Shown: positions 21,941 to 31,584 of the stretch, piece after piece
How positions within the stretch are numbered: position 1 is the first letter of the stretch
Layout of the letters: each line of letters opens with the position of its first letter
NCBI GenBank assembly: GCA_025358435.1
Contig: JANYJQ010000154.1
Coordinates: 1 to 34,628 of the forward strand
DNA from: Holophagaceae bacterium
GTDB lineage: Bacteria; Acidobacteriota; Holophagae; Holophagales; Holophagaceae
Direction of reading: 5' to 3'
Length of the DNA: 34,628 nucleotides
Translations under genes and position numbers: made by a program
The notes under the pieces: model-generated
The model's database searches: none
What the model saw: the letters and a program-made list of their open reading frames with translations, nothing else
Told to the model about the DNA's origin: nothing

Positions 21941-23826
21941 TGAATGTTTGGCCTTTCCTGTTGCCGATGACCTCTGTGGCTCTGATCGCCCAGGCCCCTG
22001 TGCCCGCGACCAACTATGTCCAGGAGCACTACGCCAAGCGTGAAGTGCTCATCCAGATGCGCGATGGGGTGAAACTCTTCACCTCCATCTATACGCCAAA
22101 GGACACTTCGAGAAGCTACCCGGTGATGATGCAGCGGACGCCCTACAGCGTGGCGCCCTATGGACCGGACAAGTTCAAGTGGGGACTGGGCCCATCCAGG
22201 CTCTTCATGGAGGAGGGTTTCATCTTCGTCTTCCAGGATGTGCGGGGACGCATGATGAGCGAAGGCGCCTTTCTGGAAGTGACACCCCACCGCGACCTCA
22301 AGGGGCCACGGGACGTGGACGAAAGCACCGACACCTTTGATACAGTTGACTGGCTGGCGAAGAACCTCAACACCAACGGCAAGGTCGGGATGTGGGGCGT
22401 CAGCTACCCGGGTTTCTACGCCGCGGCGGGCATGATCGATGCCCATCCGGCTCTGGTTGCTGTGTCGCCACAGGCCCCCGTGACCGATATTTTCGTGGGG
22501 GATGATGACCATCACTACGGTGCGCTGTTCCTCAGCCAAGCCTTTGGATTTCAGACATTTTTCGGTTGGGCCCGCCCTGAACCCACCGCAGTCTGGCCAC
22601 CCAGGGACCGGAAATTCGATCCAGGCACCGAAGACGGCTATCGCTTTTTCCTTCGCGCCGGTTCTCCAGACGACCTCGATAAGAAATTCTTCAAGGGCGA
22701 GGTCAAGAGTTGGAGCGATGTCATCGCGCATCCCAATCTTGATGAATATTGGAAAGCGCGGAATCTGAGGCCGCACCTCAAGGACATCAAGCCCGCGGTG
22801 CTCACCGTGGGCGGGTTTTTCGACGACGAAGATCCCTTCGGGCCGCTGCAAGTCAACTTGTCCCTGGATCGTTTGAGCCCGAATACCGAGCGCCATCTGG
22901 TGATGGGCCCATGGTTCCACGGTGGATGGGGGGTGCCCAATTACCACCGTCTGGGCAACGTGGATTTCGGCTCGAATGTGTCCAAGCACTACCAGGAAAC
23001 CATTGAATTCCCTTTCTTCATGCATCACCTGAAAGGCGCGCCGGACCCTCATCTGCCTAAGGCGATGGTGTTCGAGACCGGTTCCAACCGCTGGGAGAGC
23101 TTTGACGTTTGGCCGCCGAAAGAAGCTGTGGAGAGAACGCTTTTCTTTCGGGAGGGGGGGGCGCTGAGCTTGGATACTGCCGCGCCAGCTCCCGGCTCGG
23201 AATCCTGGATCAGCGATCCAAGCCGGCCTGTGCCTTACACACAGGCCGTGGAGCTGGATGTGTCAAGGGAATATGTGGTGGAGGACCAGCGCTTCGCCTC
23301 GCGGAGGCCCGACGTGGTGGTGTTCCAGACTGAACTCCTCAAGGAAGACCTGCGATTGGCGGGACCCATAAAAGTGCATCTCAAGGTCTCCACCAGTGGA
23401 ACCGACAGCGATTGGATCGTGAAAGTGGTGGATGTCTACCCAGACAATGCGCCAGATCTCGAAATCCAAGAGAAGAACGCAACCGGTGAACCGAAACACG
23501 TGCAGCTTGGTGGCACCCAGCAACTCTTGCGTGCCGAAGTTATGCGCGGCAAATTCAGGAATTCACTTGCAAAGCCCGAACCGTTCATTCCCGGCCAGCC
23601 CACGCCCGTGGACTTTTCCCTGAATGACGTGTGCCACACCTTCAAGGCCGGACACCGCTTGATGGTCCAGGTTCAATGCACCTGGTTCCCGCTGGTGGAC
23701 CGCAATCCTCAAACCTTCATTGACAACATAGGCCGCGTCAAACCAAGCGATTACCGCAACGCCACGCAGAATATCCACTGGGGAGGTGATGATGGGTCGA
23801 GGATTGTCCTGGGCGTGATGAAGTAG
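21940..23826 (+). CDS. CocE/NonD family hydrolase, second tandem copy
   Basis: A 628-residue paralogue of the preceding gene, similar along its entire length (for example YTPKDTSRSYPVMMQRTPYS), with the same signal-peptide, hydrolase and jelly-roll layout. The triad is Ser155 (WGVSYPG), Asp295 (VGGFFDDED) and His327 (GPWFHGGW). The ATG shares its A with the upstream TAA (TAATG, 21938-21942), indicating translational coupling. Differences concentrate in the cap region (about 185-250), where DDDHHYGALFLSQ replaces DDFHRNGTVWLPH, so substrate choice may differ. This is a tandem duplication that has diverged. Confidence 0.92.
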   Translation: MNVWPFLLPMTSVALIAQAPVPATNYVQEHYAKREVLIQMRDGVKLFTSIYTPKDTSRSYPVMMQRTPYSVAPYGPDKFKWGLGPSRLFMEEGFIFVFQDVRGRMMSEGAFLEVTPHRDLKGPRDVDESTDTFDTVDWLAKNLNTNGKVGMWGVSYPGFYAAAGMIDAHPALVAVSPQAPVTDIFVGDDDHHYGALFLSQAFGFQTFFGWARPEPTAVWPPRDRKFDPGTEDGYRFFLRAGSPDDLDKKFFKGEVKSWSDVIAHPNLDEYWKARNLRPHLKDIKPAVLTVGGFFDDEDPFGPLQVNLSLDRLSPNTERHLVMGPWFHGGWGVPNYHRLGNVDFGSNVSKHYQETIEFPFFMHHLKGAPDPHLPKAMVFETGSNRWESFDVWPPKEAVERTLFFREGGALSLDTAAPAPGSESWISDPSRPVPYTQAVELDVSREYVVEDQRFASRRPDVVVFQTELLKEDLRLAGPIKVHLKVSTSGTDSDWIVKVVDVYPDNAPDLEIQEKNATGEPKHVQLGGTQQLLRAEVMRGKFRNSLAKPEPFIPGQPTPVDFSLNDVCHTFKAGHRLMVQVQCTWFPLVDRNPQTFIDNIGRVKPSDYRNATQNIHWGGDDGSRIVLGVMK

Positions 23827-23904
23827 GCGGTGGCTCCAGTCGTTTTGAAACGGCCGGGGTGGCCCGTCTACAGCGCCCAGCGCCTACAGCCCACGGCCTA
23901 GCGC

Positions 23905-24636
23905 CTACAGGCTTAAGTGCGCCAGATGCTCCGCGCTCGTGATGGGTTCATTGGGCTCGTCGTGGATGATCTTGCCATCGCGCAGCTTCACAATCCTATG
24001 GGCATGGCGGGCGATATCTTCTTCGTGGGTGACGATGATGATTGTGTTGCCCTTTTGGTAGAGTTCTTCGAACAGCGCCATGATCTCGATGCTGGTCTTG
24101 GAATCCAGAGCGCCGGTGGGCTCATCAGCGAGAAGAATGGAGGGATTGTTCACCAAGGCCCGCGCGATGGCCACGCGCTGGCGCTGGCCGCCGGACAGCT
24201 GGTTGGGCATATGTTCCCCGCGGGTACCAAGGCCCACGTTTTCCAAGGCCTTGCGCGCCGCGATATGGCGGTCTGCCGGGCCCATGCCTGCGTAGATCAG
24301 CGGCAATTCCACGTTCTGCATGGCGGTGGTGCGGGCCAGCAGGTTGAAGGTCTGGAACACGAAACCGATTTCCTCGTTGCGGATTTGAGCAAGGTCATCG
24401 TCGCTCATGGCCGAAGCCAATTTCCCGTTGAGCTCATAGGTTCCTTGCGTGGGGGAGTCCAGGCAGCCGATGACGTTCATCATCGTTGATTTGCCAGACC
24501 CCGAAGGCCCCATGATGGCCACATACTCCCCCCGGCCGATGGAAAGTGAAACACCGTCTAGGGCGCGTACTTCCATATCGCCCATCACATAAACCTTGGT
24601 GATGTCTTTGAATACGATCAGCGCTGAGTCGGTCAT
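23905..24636 (-). CDS. ABC transporter ATP-binding protein, MacB/LolD type, without adjacent permease
   Basis: A 243-residue ATPase with Walker [10 protein letters not shown] (43-51), a Q-loop (FVFQTFNLL), signature [15 protein letters not shown], Walker [14 protein letters not shown] and switch His in VTHEED. It is of the MacB/LolD group that powers FtsX-like permeases for peptide, lipoprotein or drug transport across the envelope. GAGGG six bases before ATG 24636 supports that start over the upstream ATG at 24657. Unlike its relative at 2334-3005 it has no permease next to it: neighbours are a hydrolase and an MFS exporter on either side, so its partner must be encoded elsewhere. Confidence 0.92.
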   Translation of the reverse strand: MTDSALIVFKDITKVYVMGDMEVRALDGVSLSIGRGEYVAIMGPSGSGKSTMMNVIGCLDSPTQGTYELNGKLASAMSDDDLAQIRNEEIGFVFQTFNLLARTTAMQNVELPLIYAGMGPADRHIAARKALENVGLGTRGEHMPNQLSGGQRQRVAIARALVNNPSILLADEPTGALDSKTSIEIMALFEELYQKGNTIIIVTHEEDIARHAHRIVKLRDGKIIHDEPNEPITSAEHLAHLSL

Positions 24637-24781
24637 GTCATTCCCTCGGTCATACATGTGTCTAGAGTGAGGCCAAGGTGCCTCATTTGGCTAGGATGGC
24701 TTCGTCTGCACGGGTGATTGGTTTAGGGAGCCTGCGATTTTGGCACTAGTTCTCGATCGCAGGTCCCATCGGACTGCCCTA

Positions 24782-26095
24782 TTATGCCTCTTCACGGTGG
24801 CGGTGTGGGCTCCGTGCCCGTTGGAGGAAGAGAGCCAGCCAAAGTGCTGAAACCAGAAGAATCAGCCCGTCCGCCAGGATGACGATCCGGGGGCCTTGGG
24901 CGCCAAAACGCTGGGCGGCTTCACCTGCCAGCAAAGTGCCGAAGGGTGTGATGCCTATGACGGCGGTCAGGTAGATGGCATTGGCACGGCCTCGCAGGCC
25001 CGGTGCGATTTTCCGTTGGATCGTGCCGCTCATGAGCGACAGGCCAGTGGCCTGGAAAACACCCATGATGAACATTGCGGGGAAGGCTACCCCCGGGTGT
25101 GGCAACCCGCCCAGCAGCCCGAGCCCACAGCCGAATCCTCCGAAGGCCAGAAGGATGCGCGGGAAGCGGTCCTGTCCCGAGACATCCCGCGCCACGACCA
25201 GCGATCCCAACACCGCGCCCAGACCAAAACAGGAGAGCAGGCCCGCCACCCCCCGTTCGGTGAGCCCTAGGGTTTTGGCGCCGAAGACGGGAAGAAGGGG
25301 GAAGTAGCTCCAGGCAAAGAACCCCCAAATGGCGGCAATGACGAGCAGAGCTGAAAGCTGCCGATCGGCCCTGAAAGCGCGGAAGCTCTGGACATAGGAA
25401 CCTCCGGAAGCTGCGTGTTGATGGGCTGTGGGCAGGCGAAGGCGGAGGCAGACCACCACCAATCCTACAAAGGAGAGGGCATTGAGGCCGAAATTTCCCG
25501 CCACTCCCAGGATTGGGAAAAGAAAAGCGGCGAGTGCGGGACCGATGATGCGGCTGAGGTTGAACTGGGCTGACATCAGGCCGAAGGCGGCGGGGATCTT
25601 TTCCGGAGGGACCAGATCGCCCATAAGGCTCTGGCCCATGGGCATGCTCATGGAGGCTCCCAATCCGCTGGCCATGGCAAAGAAAAGCAGCCGCGGCAGG
25701 GTGAGTTGATGGAGCGCCGCAAGCAAACACATGGTGAGCGCAAGCAGCATCAGGAACACTTGTGCCGAGGCGAGGGCTTTTCTGCGATCCAGACGGTCGG
25801 CCAGGCTTCCACCCAAGGGTGTGAAGATCAGCACCGCGAGCCCGGAAGCAAATCCCAGACGGCCCGCCCAGCGGGCGGCCAGCGGGCCTGCCAACAAGAA
25901 CACGAGCCATTGTTCCGAAAAGATCTGCACCCAATTCCCGATGTTGGAGGCCAGTGCTGCCAGCAGGAAATGTCGCAGCGAGCGCTCCTTCCAGACTGGA
26001 GAAAGTGGTGCACGGCTCACCCCTGGCCTCGCTGCGCACCCGACATCGGGCCCACTGCCACTCCGCGATCGCCGAAGCGGGCTCGGGGCTGCCAT
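24782..26095 (-). CDS. MFS transporter, EntS/MFS_3-like
   Basis: A 437-residue major facilitator protein with about 12 hydrophobic segments. The signature loop between segments 2 and 3 is GGSLADRLDRRKAL, and the segment 5 region is RIIGPALAAFLFP. This pattern fits the MFS_3 branch (EntS-type exporters of siderophores and hydrophobic compounds). The first 30 residues are charged and not typical, so the true start may be later, although no better start codon with a ribosome site stands out. It follows the SanA-like gene by 31 bases on the same strand and is likely co-transcribed with it. Confidence 0.85.
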   Translation of the reverse strand: MAAPSPLRRSRSGSGPDVGCAARPGVSRAPLSPVWKERSLRHFLLAALASNIGNWVQIFSEQWLVFLLAGPLAARWAGRLGFASGLAVLIFTPLGGSLADRLDRRKALASAQVFLMLLALTMCLLAALHQLTLPRLLFFAMASGLGASMSMPMGQSLMGDLVPPEKIPAAFGLMSAQFNLSRIIGPALAAFLFPILGVAGNFGLNALSFVGLVVVCLRLRLPTAHQHAASGGSYVQSFRAFRADRQLSALLVIAAIWGFFAWSYFPLLPVFGAKTLGLTERGVAGLLSCFGLGAVLGSLVVARDVSGQDRFPRILLAFGGFGCGLGLLGGLPHPGVAFPAMFIMGVFQATGLSLMSGTIQRKIAPGLRGRANAIYLTAVIGITPFGTLLAGEAAQRFGAQGPRIVILADGLILLVSALWLALFLQRARSPHRHREEA

Positions 26096-26126
26096 CGAGC
26101 GGTGGCCATGAAGGCATCCCCGGCCT

Positions 26127-26867
26127 TCACGGTGTGGCCTTTTGCAGGGCCGGTAGCGCTTGTTCAGGATTCGGGAGCTCGCCAGGAGTGTGTTCGCGTG
26201 GGCCTAGCCGTGTTGAAGGGGGAAACCATGTATCGAGCAAAGCCTTGTGACGAGCCCCGTACTCCCGAAACCAGAATGAAATCCGGGCCGCCAGGGTGTG
26301 TTCTCGCGTGCTGTCCTGCACGCCGTATATATCCAGGCCCTGATTTCGGCCAACATAGATGGCCCGGGCCATGTGGAAATCTGAAGTGACGACCACTAGG
26401 TGTCGGAGCCCAAATACCACGTCTGCGCGTTTTAAGCTGTCGTAGGTGCGGCGGCCGGCATAGTCCGCGATTACCAGATCGGGCGGCACGCCTTGTTTCA
26501 GGAGCCACCTGCGCATGGCTTGAGGCTCATTATAATTGGCGGCACGATTGTCCCCGCTCACAAGGAACCAGGTCACCTTTCCGGCGCGGTAGAGATCCAA
26601 CGCGGCGCGAAGCCGTCCTTCCAGCACCGCGGTAGGTTCGCCATCGGAATAAATCCCGGCCCCAAGCACCAGCACAGGAGCGTTGAACGTCGGGGCCTGG
26701 AGCGGTGAAAAAACCCGACCATGGCTGTGAGACGGGAACTTTTCGATGGTCCAGAACAGATCGCCCAAGAAGAGCAACGTGAAAATCACCCAGACCCATC
26801 GGGCAAGTCGCCCGGGTCGAGCGATCCGGGGTATAAAGCGGGAACGAGCTGATTCAGAAGAAGCCAT
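26127..26867 (-). CDS. sanA: SanA/YdcF-family (DUF218) envelope protein
   Basis: A 246-residue protein with one N-terminal membrane segment (about 23-41, ARWVWVIFTLLFLGDLFW) and a periplasmic DUF218 domain. Blocks typical of SanA are clear: VLVLGAGIYSDG, SGDNRAANYNEPQAM, GVPPDLVIADYAGRRTYDSL, VVTSDFHMARAIYVG and FREYGARHKAL. In E. coli SanA affects the outer-membrane barrier against vancomycin at high temperature; the biochemical activity is unknown. The tail of about 30 residues is Pro-rich and not conserved. No clear ribosome site precedes the ATG. It is divergent from the large lipoprotein gene and lies upstream of the MFS gene. Confidence 0.85.
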   Translation of the reverse strand: MASSESARSRFIPRIARPGRLARWVWVIFTLLFLGDLFWTIEKFPSHSHGRVFSPLQAPTFNAPVLVLGAGIYSDGEPTAVLEGRLRAALDLYRAGKVTWFLVSGDNRAANYNEPQAMRRWLLKQGVPPDLVIADYAGRRTYDSLKRADVVFGLRHLVVVTSDFHMARAIYVGRNQGLDIYGVQDSTREHTLAARISFWFREYGARHKALLDTWFPPSTRLGPREHTPGELPNPEQALPALQKATP

Positions 26868-26911
26868 CGTGGGTTAGCATAGAACCTTCGCCCTATATCA
26901 AGACCCGAGCC

Positions 26912-29900
26912 TTGCCCCTGACCCGAATGCATCACCTGATCCCCAGCCGGGATCCTGAAGTGAACGGAAGCCGAATGAATCAAAATAATCGAGCCACGAA
27001 TGCCCTTAGCCGCCGTTACGAAATTGACTGTGCCTCTCGGGTTGTATTGTTACGGCCCCCAATGCCTGCCCGCCATCGAAATGGCCAAGTGATTCTTTCG
27101 CAACGGTCCGGTTTCCGGCGCCCTGGGATGCTGTTCCCTTTCACTCTCCTTGCGCTGCTTCTGGGCAGCGGCATCGGTTGCTACCGGGCAACAGGAATCC
27201 AGCGGAGTTCCCTGGCGGCTGTGGAAATCCCAGTAATCGGTGGAGACCGGCCTGCTGGCATGAAGGCCGAGGCTGCACCTGGGGATTATTATCTGGGTAA
27301 CGATTTCGTGGAATTGGCTGTCGATGGCGCACCTTTCGGGGCAGGGCAAGCGGTGGCTGGAGCAGCCAGCGGCGGCAGCATTATTGATCTCAGCTACATC
27401 GGCCTGGATACAAGCTTCAAGCGTGTTTCGATCCCTGGCGACATGATCGACCGCCTTACGCCAGTGGCAAACCAGGATCCAGAACTGCCCTTTGTGTTCG
27501 ATCATTTTGCCCCAGTGACTGGCAATGATGTTTCCAGCATCCAGATGACAGGTTTTCTGCTGGATACCAAACACAAGCTCAGCGGTGCCTCATGGGATGC
27601 CGCGGGCCGTGTGCAAGGCCTGACGGTTTCCCATAAAGTCACACTCGGAAAGACGGATCGTTTTTTCACCTTGGAAACCACGATCACGAATGGCGGCAGC
27701 GGAGCAGTTCCCGTGCAGAATCTCGGTGACTTTTTGTACCAGCTTGGAGGCGGCTTGCGGATTGTCGTGCCCGCCGATGCCGATGCTACCGGTAACCCCT
27801 TGTCTTCGGATGCATGGGGCGTGCAGATTCCTGGCAGCGATTTCGCGCACCCGCTCACCGCGAGCGTGCGCGCCGGGATGGTCGGATTCATCGGCGTGGA
27901 GCCTGCGGCAGAGACCCTGGATTCCCACTCCAGCCTGGGCATCCTGCCGCTGGATGCGGATCACCTGCTCGTGGCCTGCGATCCACAAAACTCACTTTCC
28001 GAAAATCGGCCCGTCCTTCCGCAGCGAGTGGTGGTTGGAAGCATTCCCACTGGAATCCTTGCCACAGGCAAGTCCCTGGCCTATCGGCGCAAACTATTTA
28101 TCGTTGGCGGAACAAGCACGAGTTCCGCATTGCCGAATCGCACGACGGGTATCTTCAACGCCATGATCTCAAACCGGGCGACCGTTGCGGCTCAGGATCT
28201 GGGTGCGGTCATTTACGCCACCTTCGGCACGGCTACAACCGGTGGAGAACTTCAAACGGAAATCCGGTTCGAGCGCAATCAGGGAAGCGATTCGGCCCCC
28301 GTCTGGCATCTAGAGCGCGTGGACTGGCTCGAATCTCCAGACAATACCCTGTCTGCTGTGGGCCAAGTGCCTACCACGCTGCCTGTTGGCAGCTATAGGG
28401 TGATCATCCGAAATCGGCACCAAAGCTACACTCAGACTTTGTTCAACAACAGTTTGGACTCCACCATACGGCCCGATCTGATGACACCTCTCATCATCGA
28501 GAAGAACGCTTTTTTCAGCATCAACCAGGTTCTCGCGCCGGAACGGGGTGAAGTTGTCATCTCCAATGGTTCGCGGGTGGATTCCTTCATCGACTCCAAG
28601 GTGGTCGCACATACTTTCTCCACCCTGACGAAAGACATTCCAACTGGCAGCTTCCAGCCCTTGCGTTTCACTTTTGCAGGTCAAGGAAGCACACCCGATC
28701 CGGCACTCCAGAGAGTTCGGAATCTCGCAGGGTCGTTTGATCCGGTCACTAAAGGGAAACTGGATACGAACGCCAATATTGGAAGCTACCACTTCCTGGC
28801 CGGAAACCAACTCTTTGGCTCTGCGTTTGTTCCTAGCTCGTTGCCAGCCGCCAGCACTTCGGTTGTGTCGTTGCCATTGGGGAACTTTCTTGCCTATGCT
28901 ACCTGGGGTCCTCTCGGTTATCTGGATTCACAGGTGGTCGAAGCTTCGACATTTCCCGGATCGGGAAACGCCTCCGCCCATGCCTTCATCATCGTCCCCT
29001 CACCCATGCCGAGTGGTTGGACCGCCTTCGATGTGCCCGGGCCTTCCCAGGCTACCGGTGGTGGCATGTTGCCATGCGAAATGCTCTCTTCGGCCTTGGC
29101 TGAGCATGTAAGCATCGTCGGGCTTCTGGAAGTCGATCGCTTCGTGGATGCTAGCCAGGTTTACAAGGATTTCGTTTCGGAATTCAACCCCATAGGTTTG
29201 GATCCTTCCTACCGTACGGCGATCGGAACAGATCCCCTCACCTTTGGTGCCAGAAGCACCACGCTGACCCAGGATGGTGTGGCCACGGCATTCTTCACCC
29301 CGGTCCCGCGGGTGGAACGCAATCGCGGCGCGAAGTCATCCCAGGGTTGGAATTTGGCGGATTTCATCAAGCAATCCGAAGGCTCTTACATCGTGGTGCA
29401 GCGCCCCCGCGGCCCTCAAGGGGTTTTCACCCTCCATAATTTCAATCCCGCCGTGCCCCTTGGATCTGGCGTGAATGCCTGGTGGAATGCTACGGGACCT
29501 GTGTCGCAGGGCGCCACCTCTGGTAGTTTCAATGCTCTTGAATTGCTCCGTGCCGAAGGGTTCAGCGGCTCCAATCCGGACCCTTGGTTCACTGAATTCA
29601 AAGCCGTGCGCCGCGACTGGTTTGCTTTGTTGAACCAGCAGGCACCGGCGAATTTCACCAAGGGGCTAGGTCTTTCTTCGGGCATCTACAGCCTTGACAC
29701 GCCAGTAGGGTTGTCGCGGACCTATCTTAAACTTGGGTCGGTAATTCCCGCGGAAAGCGATCTGAGCGCAGTTCTGAATGCACTAAAAAGTGGTGCTGCT
29801 GTGGCATCCACGGGACCTCTTCTGGATGTGAGCATCAACGGAACGGGCCCCGGTGGAACAGTGAGCGGGGCCTCGCTGAATATATCGATCATTGTCTACT

Positions 29901-30208
29901 CGCCGGACTGGGTCCCAGTGGATGAAGTTCGCATCGTCGTCAATGGCCAAGTGGTCCAAACGATTGATCCGGGAACTCTCAGTCAAGGCAGCGATTTCCG
30001 TCAACGCATTATTTCAGTGCCCCTGAATCTGCCCGTGGCCAAGGATGCCTGGATCATCGTGGAAGCTGGGGTCCCTCTCGGCCAGACGGGGCCATACCGA
30101 GCTGGCACACCCTGGTCGAAGATCCAGAAAGGCATGTACCCGATAGCCATAACGAACCCGATATTCGTGGACGTGAATGGTGGGGGCTACGTTCCTCCAG
30201 GTATTTGA
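26912..30208 (+). CDS. Large putative lipoprotein with degenerate PHP (CehA/McbA-like) domain
   Basis: The frame is 1,098 codons long. The real start is uncertain: ATG 26975 has GGAAG 4 bases before it, while ATG 27062 or 27128 would place a normal signal before the lipobox-like GSGIGC, with lipidated Cys at codon 90. Residues about 100-700 form beta-rich extracellular domains. The part from about 820 resembles the PHP domain of CehA/McbA metallohydrolases (YIVVQRPRGPQGVFTLHNF, DWFALLNQ, VGLSRTYLKLGS, SGAAVASTGPLLDVSING), but the metal ligands expected in positions such as NSDSH are replaced (GLGLSSG) and the N-terminal HxH is not visible. It is therefore probably a surface-bound, non-catalytic or altered protein. 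It overlaps the dnaB start (TGATG). Confidence 0.7.
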   Translation: MPLTRMHHLIPSRDPEVNGSRMNQNNRATNALSRRYEIDCASRVVLLRPPMPARHRNGQVILSQRSGFRRPGMLFPFTLLALLLGSGIGCYRATGIQRSSLAAVEIPVIGGDRPAGMKAEAAPGDYYLGNDFVELAVDGAPFGAGQAVAGAASGGSIIDLSYIGLDTSFKRVSIPGDMIDRLTPVANQDPELPFVFDHFAPVTGNDVSSIQMTGFLLDTKHKLSGASWDAAGRVQGLTVSHKVTLGKTDRFFTLETTITNGGSGAVPVQNLGDFLYQLGGGLRIVVPADADATGNPLSSDAWGVQIPGSDFAHPLTASVRAGMVGFIGVEPAAETLDSHSSLGILPLDADHLLVACDPQNSLSENRPVLPQRVVVGSIPTGILATGKSLAYRRKLFIVGGTSTSSALPNRTTGIFNAMISNRATVAAQDLGAVIYATFGTATTGGELQTEIRFERNQGSDSAPVWHLERVDWLESPDNTLSAVGQVPTTLPVGSYRVIIRNRHQSYTQTLFNNSLDSTIRPDLMTPLIIEKNAFFSINQVLAPERGEVVISNGSRVDSFIDSKVVAHTFSTLTKDIPTGSFQPLRFTFAGQGSTPDPALQRVRNLAGSFDPVTKGKLDTNANIGSYHFLAGNQLFGSAFVPSSLPAASTSVVSLPLGNFLAYATWGPLGYLDSQVVEASTFPGSGNASAHAFIIVPSPMPSGWTAFDVPGPSQATGGGMLPCEMLSSALAEHVSIVGLLEVDRFVDASQVYKDFVSEFNPIGLDPSYRTAIGTDPLTFGARSTTLTQDGVATAFFTPVPRVERNRGAKSSQGWNLADFIKQSEGSYIVVQRPRGPQGVFTLHNFNPAVPLGSGVNAWWNATGPVSQGATSGSFNALELLRAEGFSGSNPDPWFTEFKAVRRDWFALLNQQAPANFTKGLGLSSGIYSLDTPVGLSRTYLKLGSVIPAESDLSAVLNALKSGAAVASTGPLLDVSINGTGPGGTVSGASLNISIIVYSPDWVPVDEVRIVVNGQVVQTIDPGTLSQGSDFRQRIISVPLNLPVAKDAWIIVEAGVPLGQTGPYRAGTPWSKIQKGMYPIAITNPIFVDVNGGGYVPPGI

Positions 30209-31578
30209 TGGCCATGGATTGGATTCCGGACCAGCTTCCGGAGGATGTGGACGCGGAGCGCTCGCTCTTGGCCACTTGCTGTGCGCCAGGCGCCGAAAAA
30301 GAAGCGGCAGATATTGTATTTCAGCTCCATGAAGAGGACTTCGTCCACCCTGCCCATCGCGCGCTCTTCCGAGGCCTACGCTCACTTATCGAAGCCCGCT
30401 TGGAGGTCAATGCCCTCACGCTGAAAGACGCGTTGGACCAGGACGATACCCTCTCGAAGGTGGGTGGATTTCCTGGTCTGGTGGAGTTGTTAAGTGCTGA
30501 GGAGGTTAGCCGGCCTCAGATCCTTGCGGAATTGCTGCAGCGAAAGCGCAAACTGCGGGACCTGATCCGGATCGGGGCCGGACTCGCACGCCAGGCCGCT
30601 GCAGAAGACGCGCCTCCCGAAACCCTTATTGAACAATCAGCGCAGGATCTCTTTCGGCTTGCGCAGGGCGATCAGCGCAGGAAGGGCTTGGAGCACATAG
30701 CCAACGTAGAAGCCGAGGCAATGCCTGCTCTGCTGGAGCGGCTGGAAGGCCGAGGCTCGGCTGGGCTCCGCATGGGCTTCGAACGGTTTGATGATCTGAC
30801 TCAAGGCCTGCGTCCAGGCAATCTGGTGATCCTTGCCGCCAGACCGGGAGTCGGGAAGACGGCTCTCGCCCTGAACTGGATGCTTCGATCCGCCATGAAG
30901 CAGAACGCCCATGTGGCGTTCTTCTCCCTTGAGATGTCTGCGGAAGAAGTTTTCCTCCGGCTTCTTGCTGCGAAAGCGCGTGTGAATATGAAGCGCGTCG
31001 AAGCCGGAAGCTTCAGTGATCAGGACCGTCACCACCTTGAAGAGGCACGCAAAGAGCTCCTTGCACTGCCCGTTTTCATCAATGATTACGCCAGCATCAC
31101 CGTGCCCCAGATCATTGCGATGGTGGATCGGCACCTCAGCCAGGCGAATCAGAAATTGGATCTGGTCATCATCGACTATCTGCAGCTATTGAGCAGTCCT
31201 GATAGTTCCCGGGCCGCCAAACAAAACGAGGCGGTGCGAATCGGTGAGATTTCTCGTGGGCTCAAATTGCTGGCCAAAGACCATGGCTTGCCTGTGGTGG
31301 TGCTTTCCCAGCTCAATCGGGAAGTGGAACATCGGACCGGCGGTCGGCCGCAGCTTTCTGACTTGCGTGACTCAGGCGCCCTGGAACAGGACGCAGACAT
31401 GGTTGCGTTCATCCATCGGCGGACAAATCCAGGTCCGGCAAATGAAGAGCCCGAAAATGAGGCGGAGCTGATCATCGCTAAGCACCGCAACGGACCGACC
31501 GGCAGCATCCCCCTGTATTTCGAGGGCGAATACGCCACGTTCCGGGAGCGAATCCGTGAGAGCGGGCCTACCTATTGA
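30208..31578 (+). CDS. dnaB: Replicative DNA helicase
   Basis: A 456-residue DnaB-type hexameric helicase that unwinds DNA at the replication fork. The N-terminal DnaB domain spans about 1-110 (DVDAERSLLATCC, FVHPAHRALFRGL). The RecA-like C-terminal domain has Walker A ARPGVGKT with Lys217, the H1a motif FFSLEMS, Walker B LVIIDYLQLL, and SQLNREVEHR with DLRDSGALEQDAD. Length fits the family. The start is placed at ATG 30208, which shares its A with the stop of the upstream lipoprotein gene; TTG 30205 and ATG 30214 are alternatives. Coupling to an envelope lipoprotein is unusual, because dnaB normally sits near rplI or alr. It ends 6 bases from the convergent E2 gene. Confidence 0.95.
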   Translation: MAMDWIPDQLPEDVDAERSLLATCCAPGAEKEAADIVFQLHEEDFVHPAHRALFRGLRSLIEARLEVNALTLKDALDQDDTLSKVGGFPGLVELLSAEEVSRPQILAELLQRKRKLRDLIRIGAGLARQAAAEDAPPETLIEQSAQDLFRLAQGDQRRKGLEHIANVEAEAMPALLERLEGRGSAGLRMGFERFDDLTQGLRPGNLVILAARPGVGKTALALNWMLRSAMKQNAHVAFFSLEMSAEEVFLRLLAAKARVNMKRVEAGSFSDQDRHHLEEARKELLALPVFINDYASITVPQIIAMVDRHLSQANQKLDLVIIDYLQLLSSPDSSRAAKQNEAVRIGEISRGLKLLAKDHGLPVVVLSQLNREVEHRTGGRPQLSDLRDSGALEQDADMVAFIHRRTNPGPANEEPENEAELIIAKHRNGPTGSIPLYFEGEYATFRERIRESGPTY

Positions 31579-31584
31579 ATCGTC

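Noticed and set aside
21727-23052. 441-codon reverse open frame
   Set aside because: It is a shadow of the second CocE-type hydrolase; a similar shadow exists over the first copy only because the two genes are paralogues.
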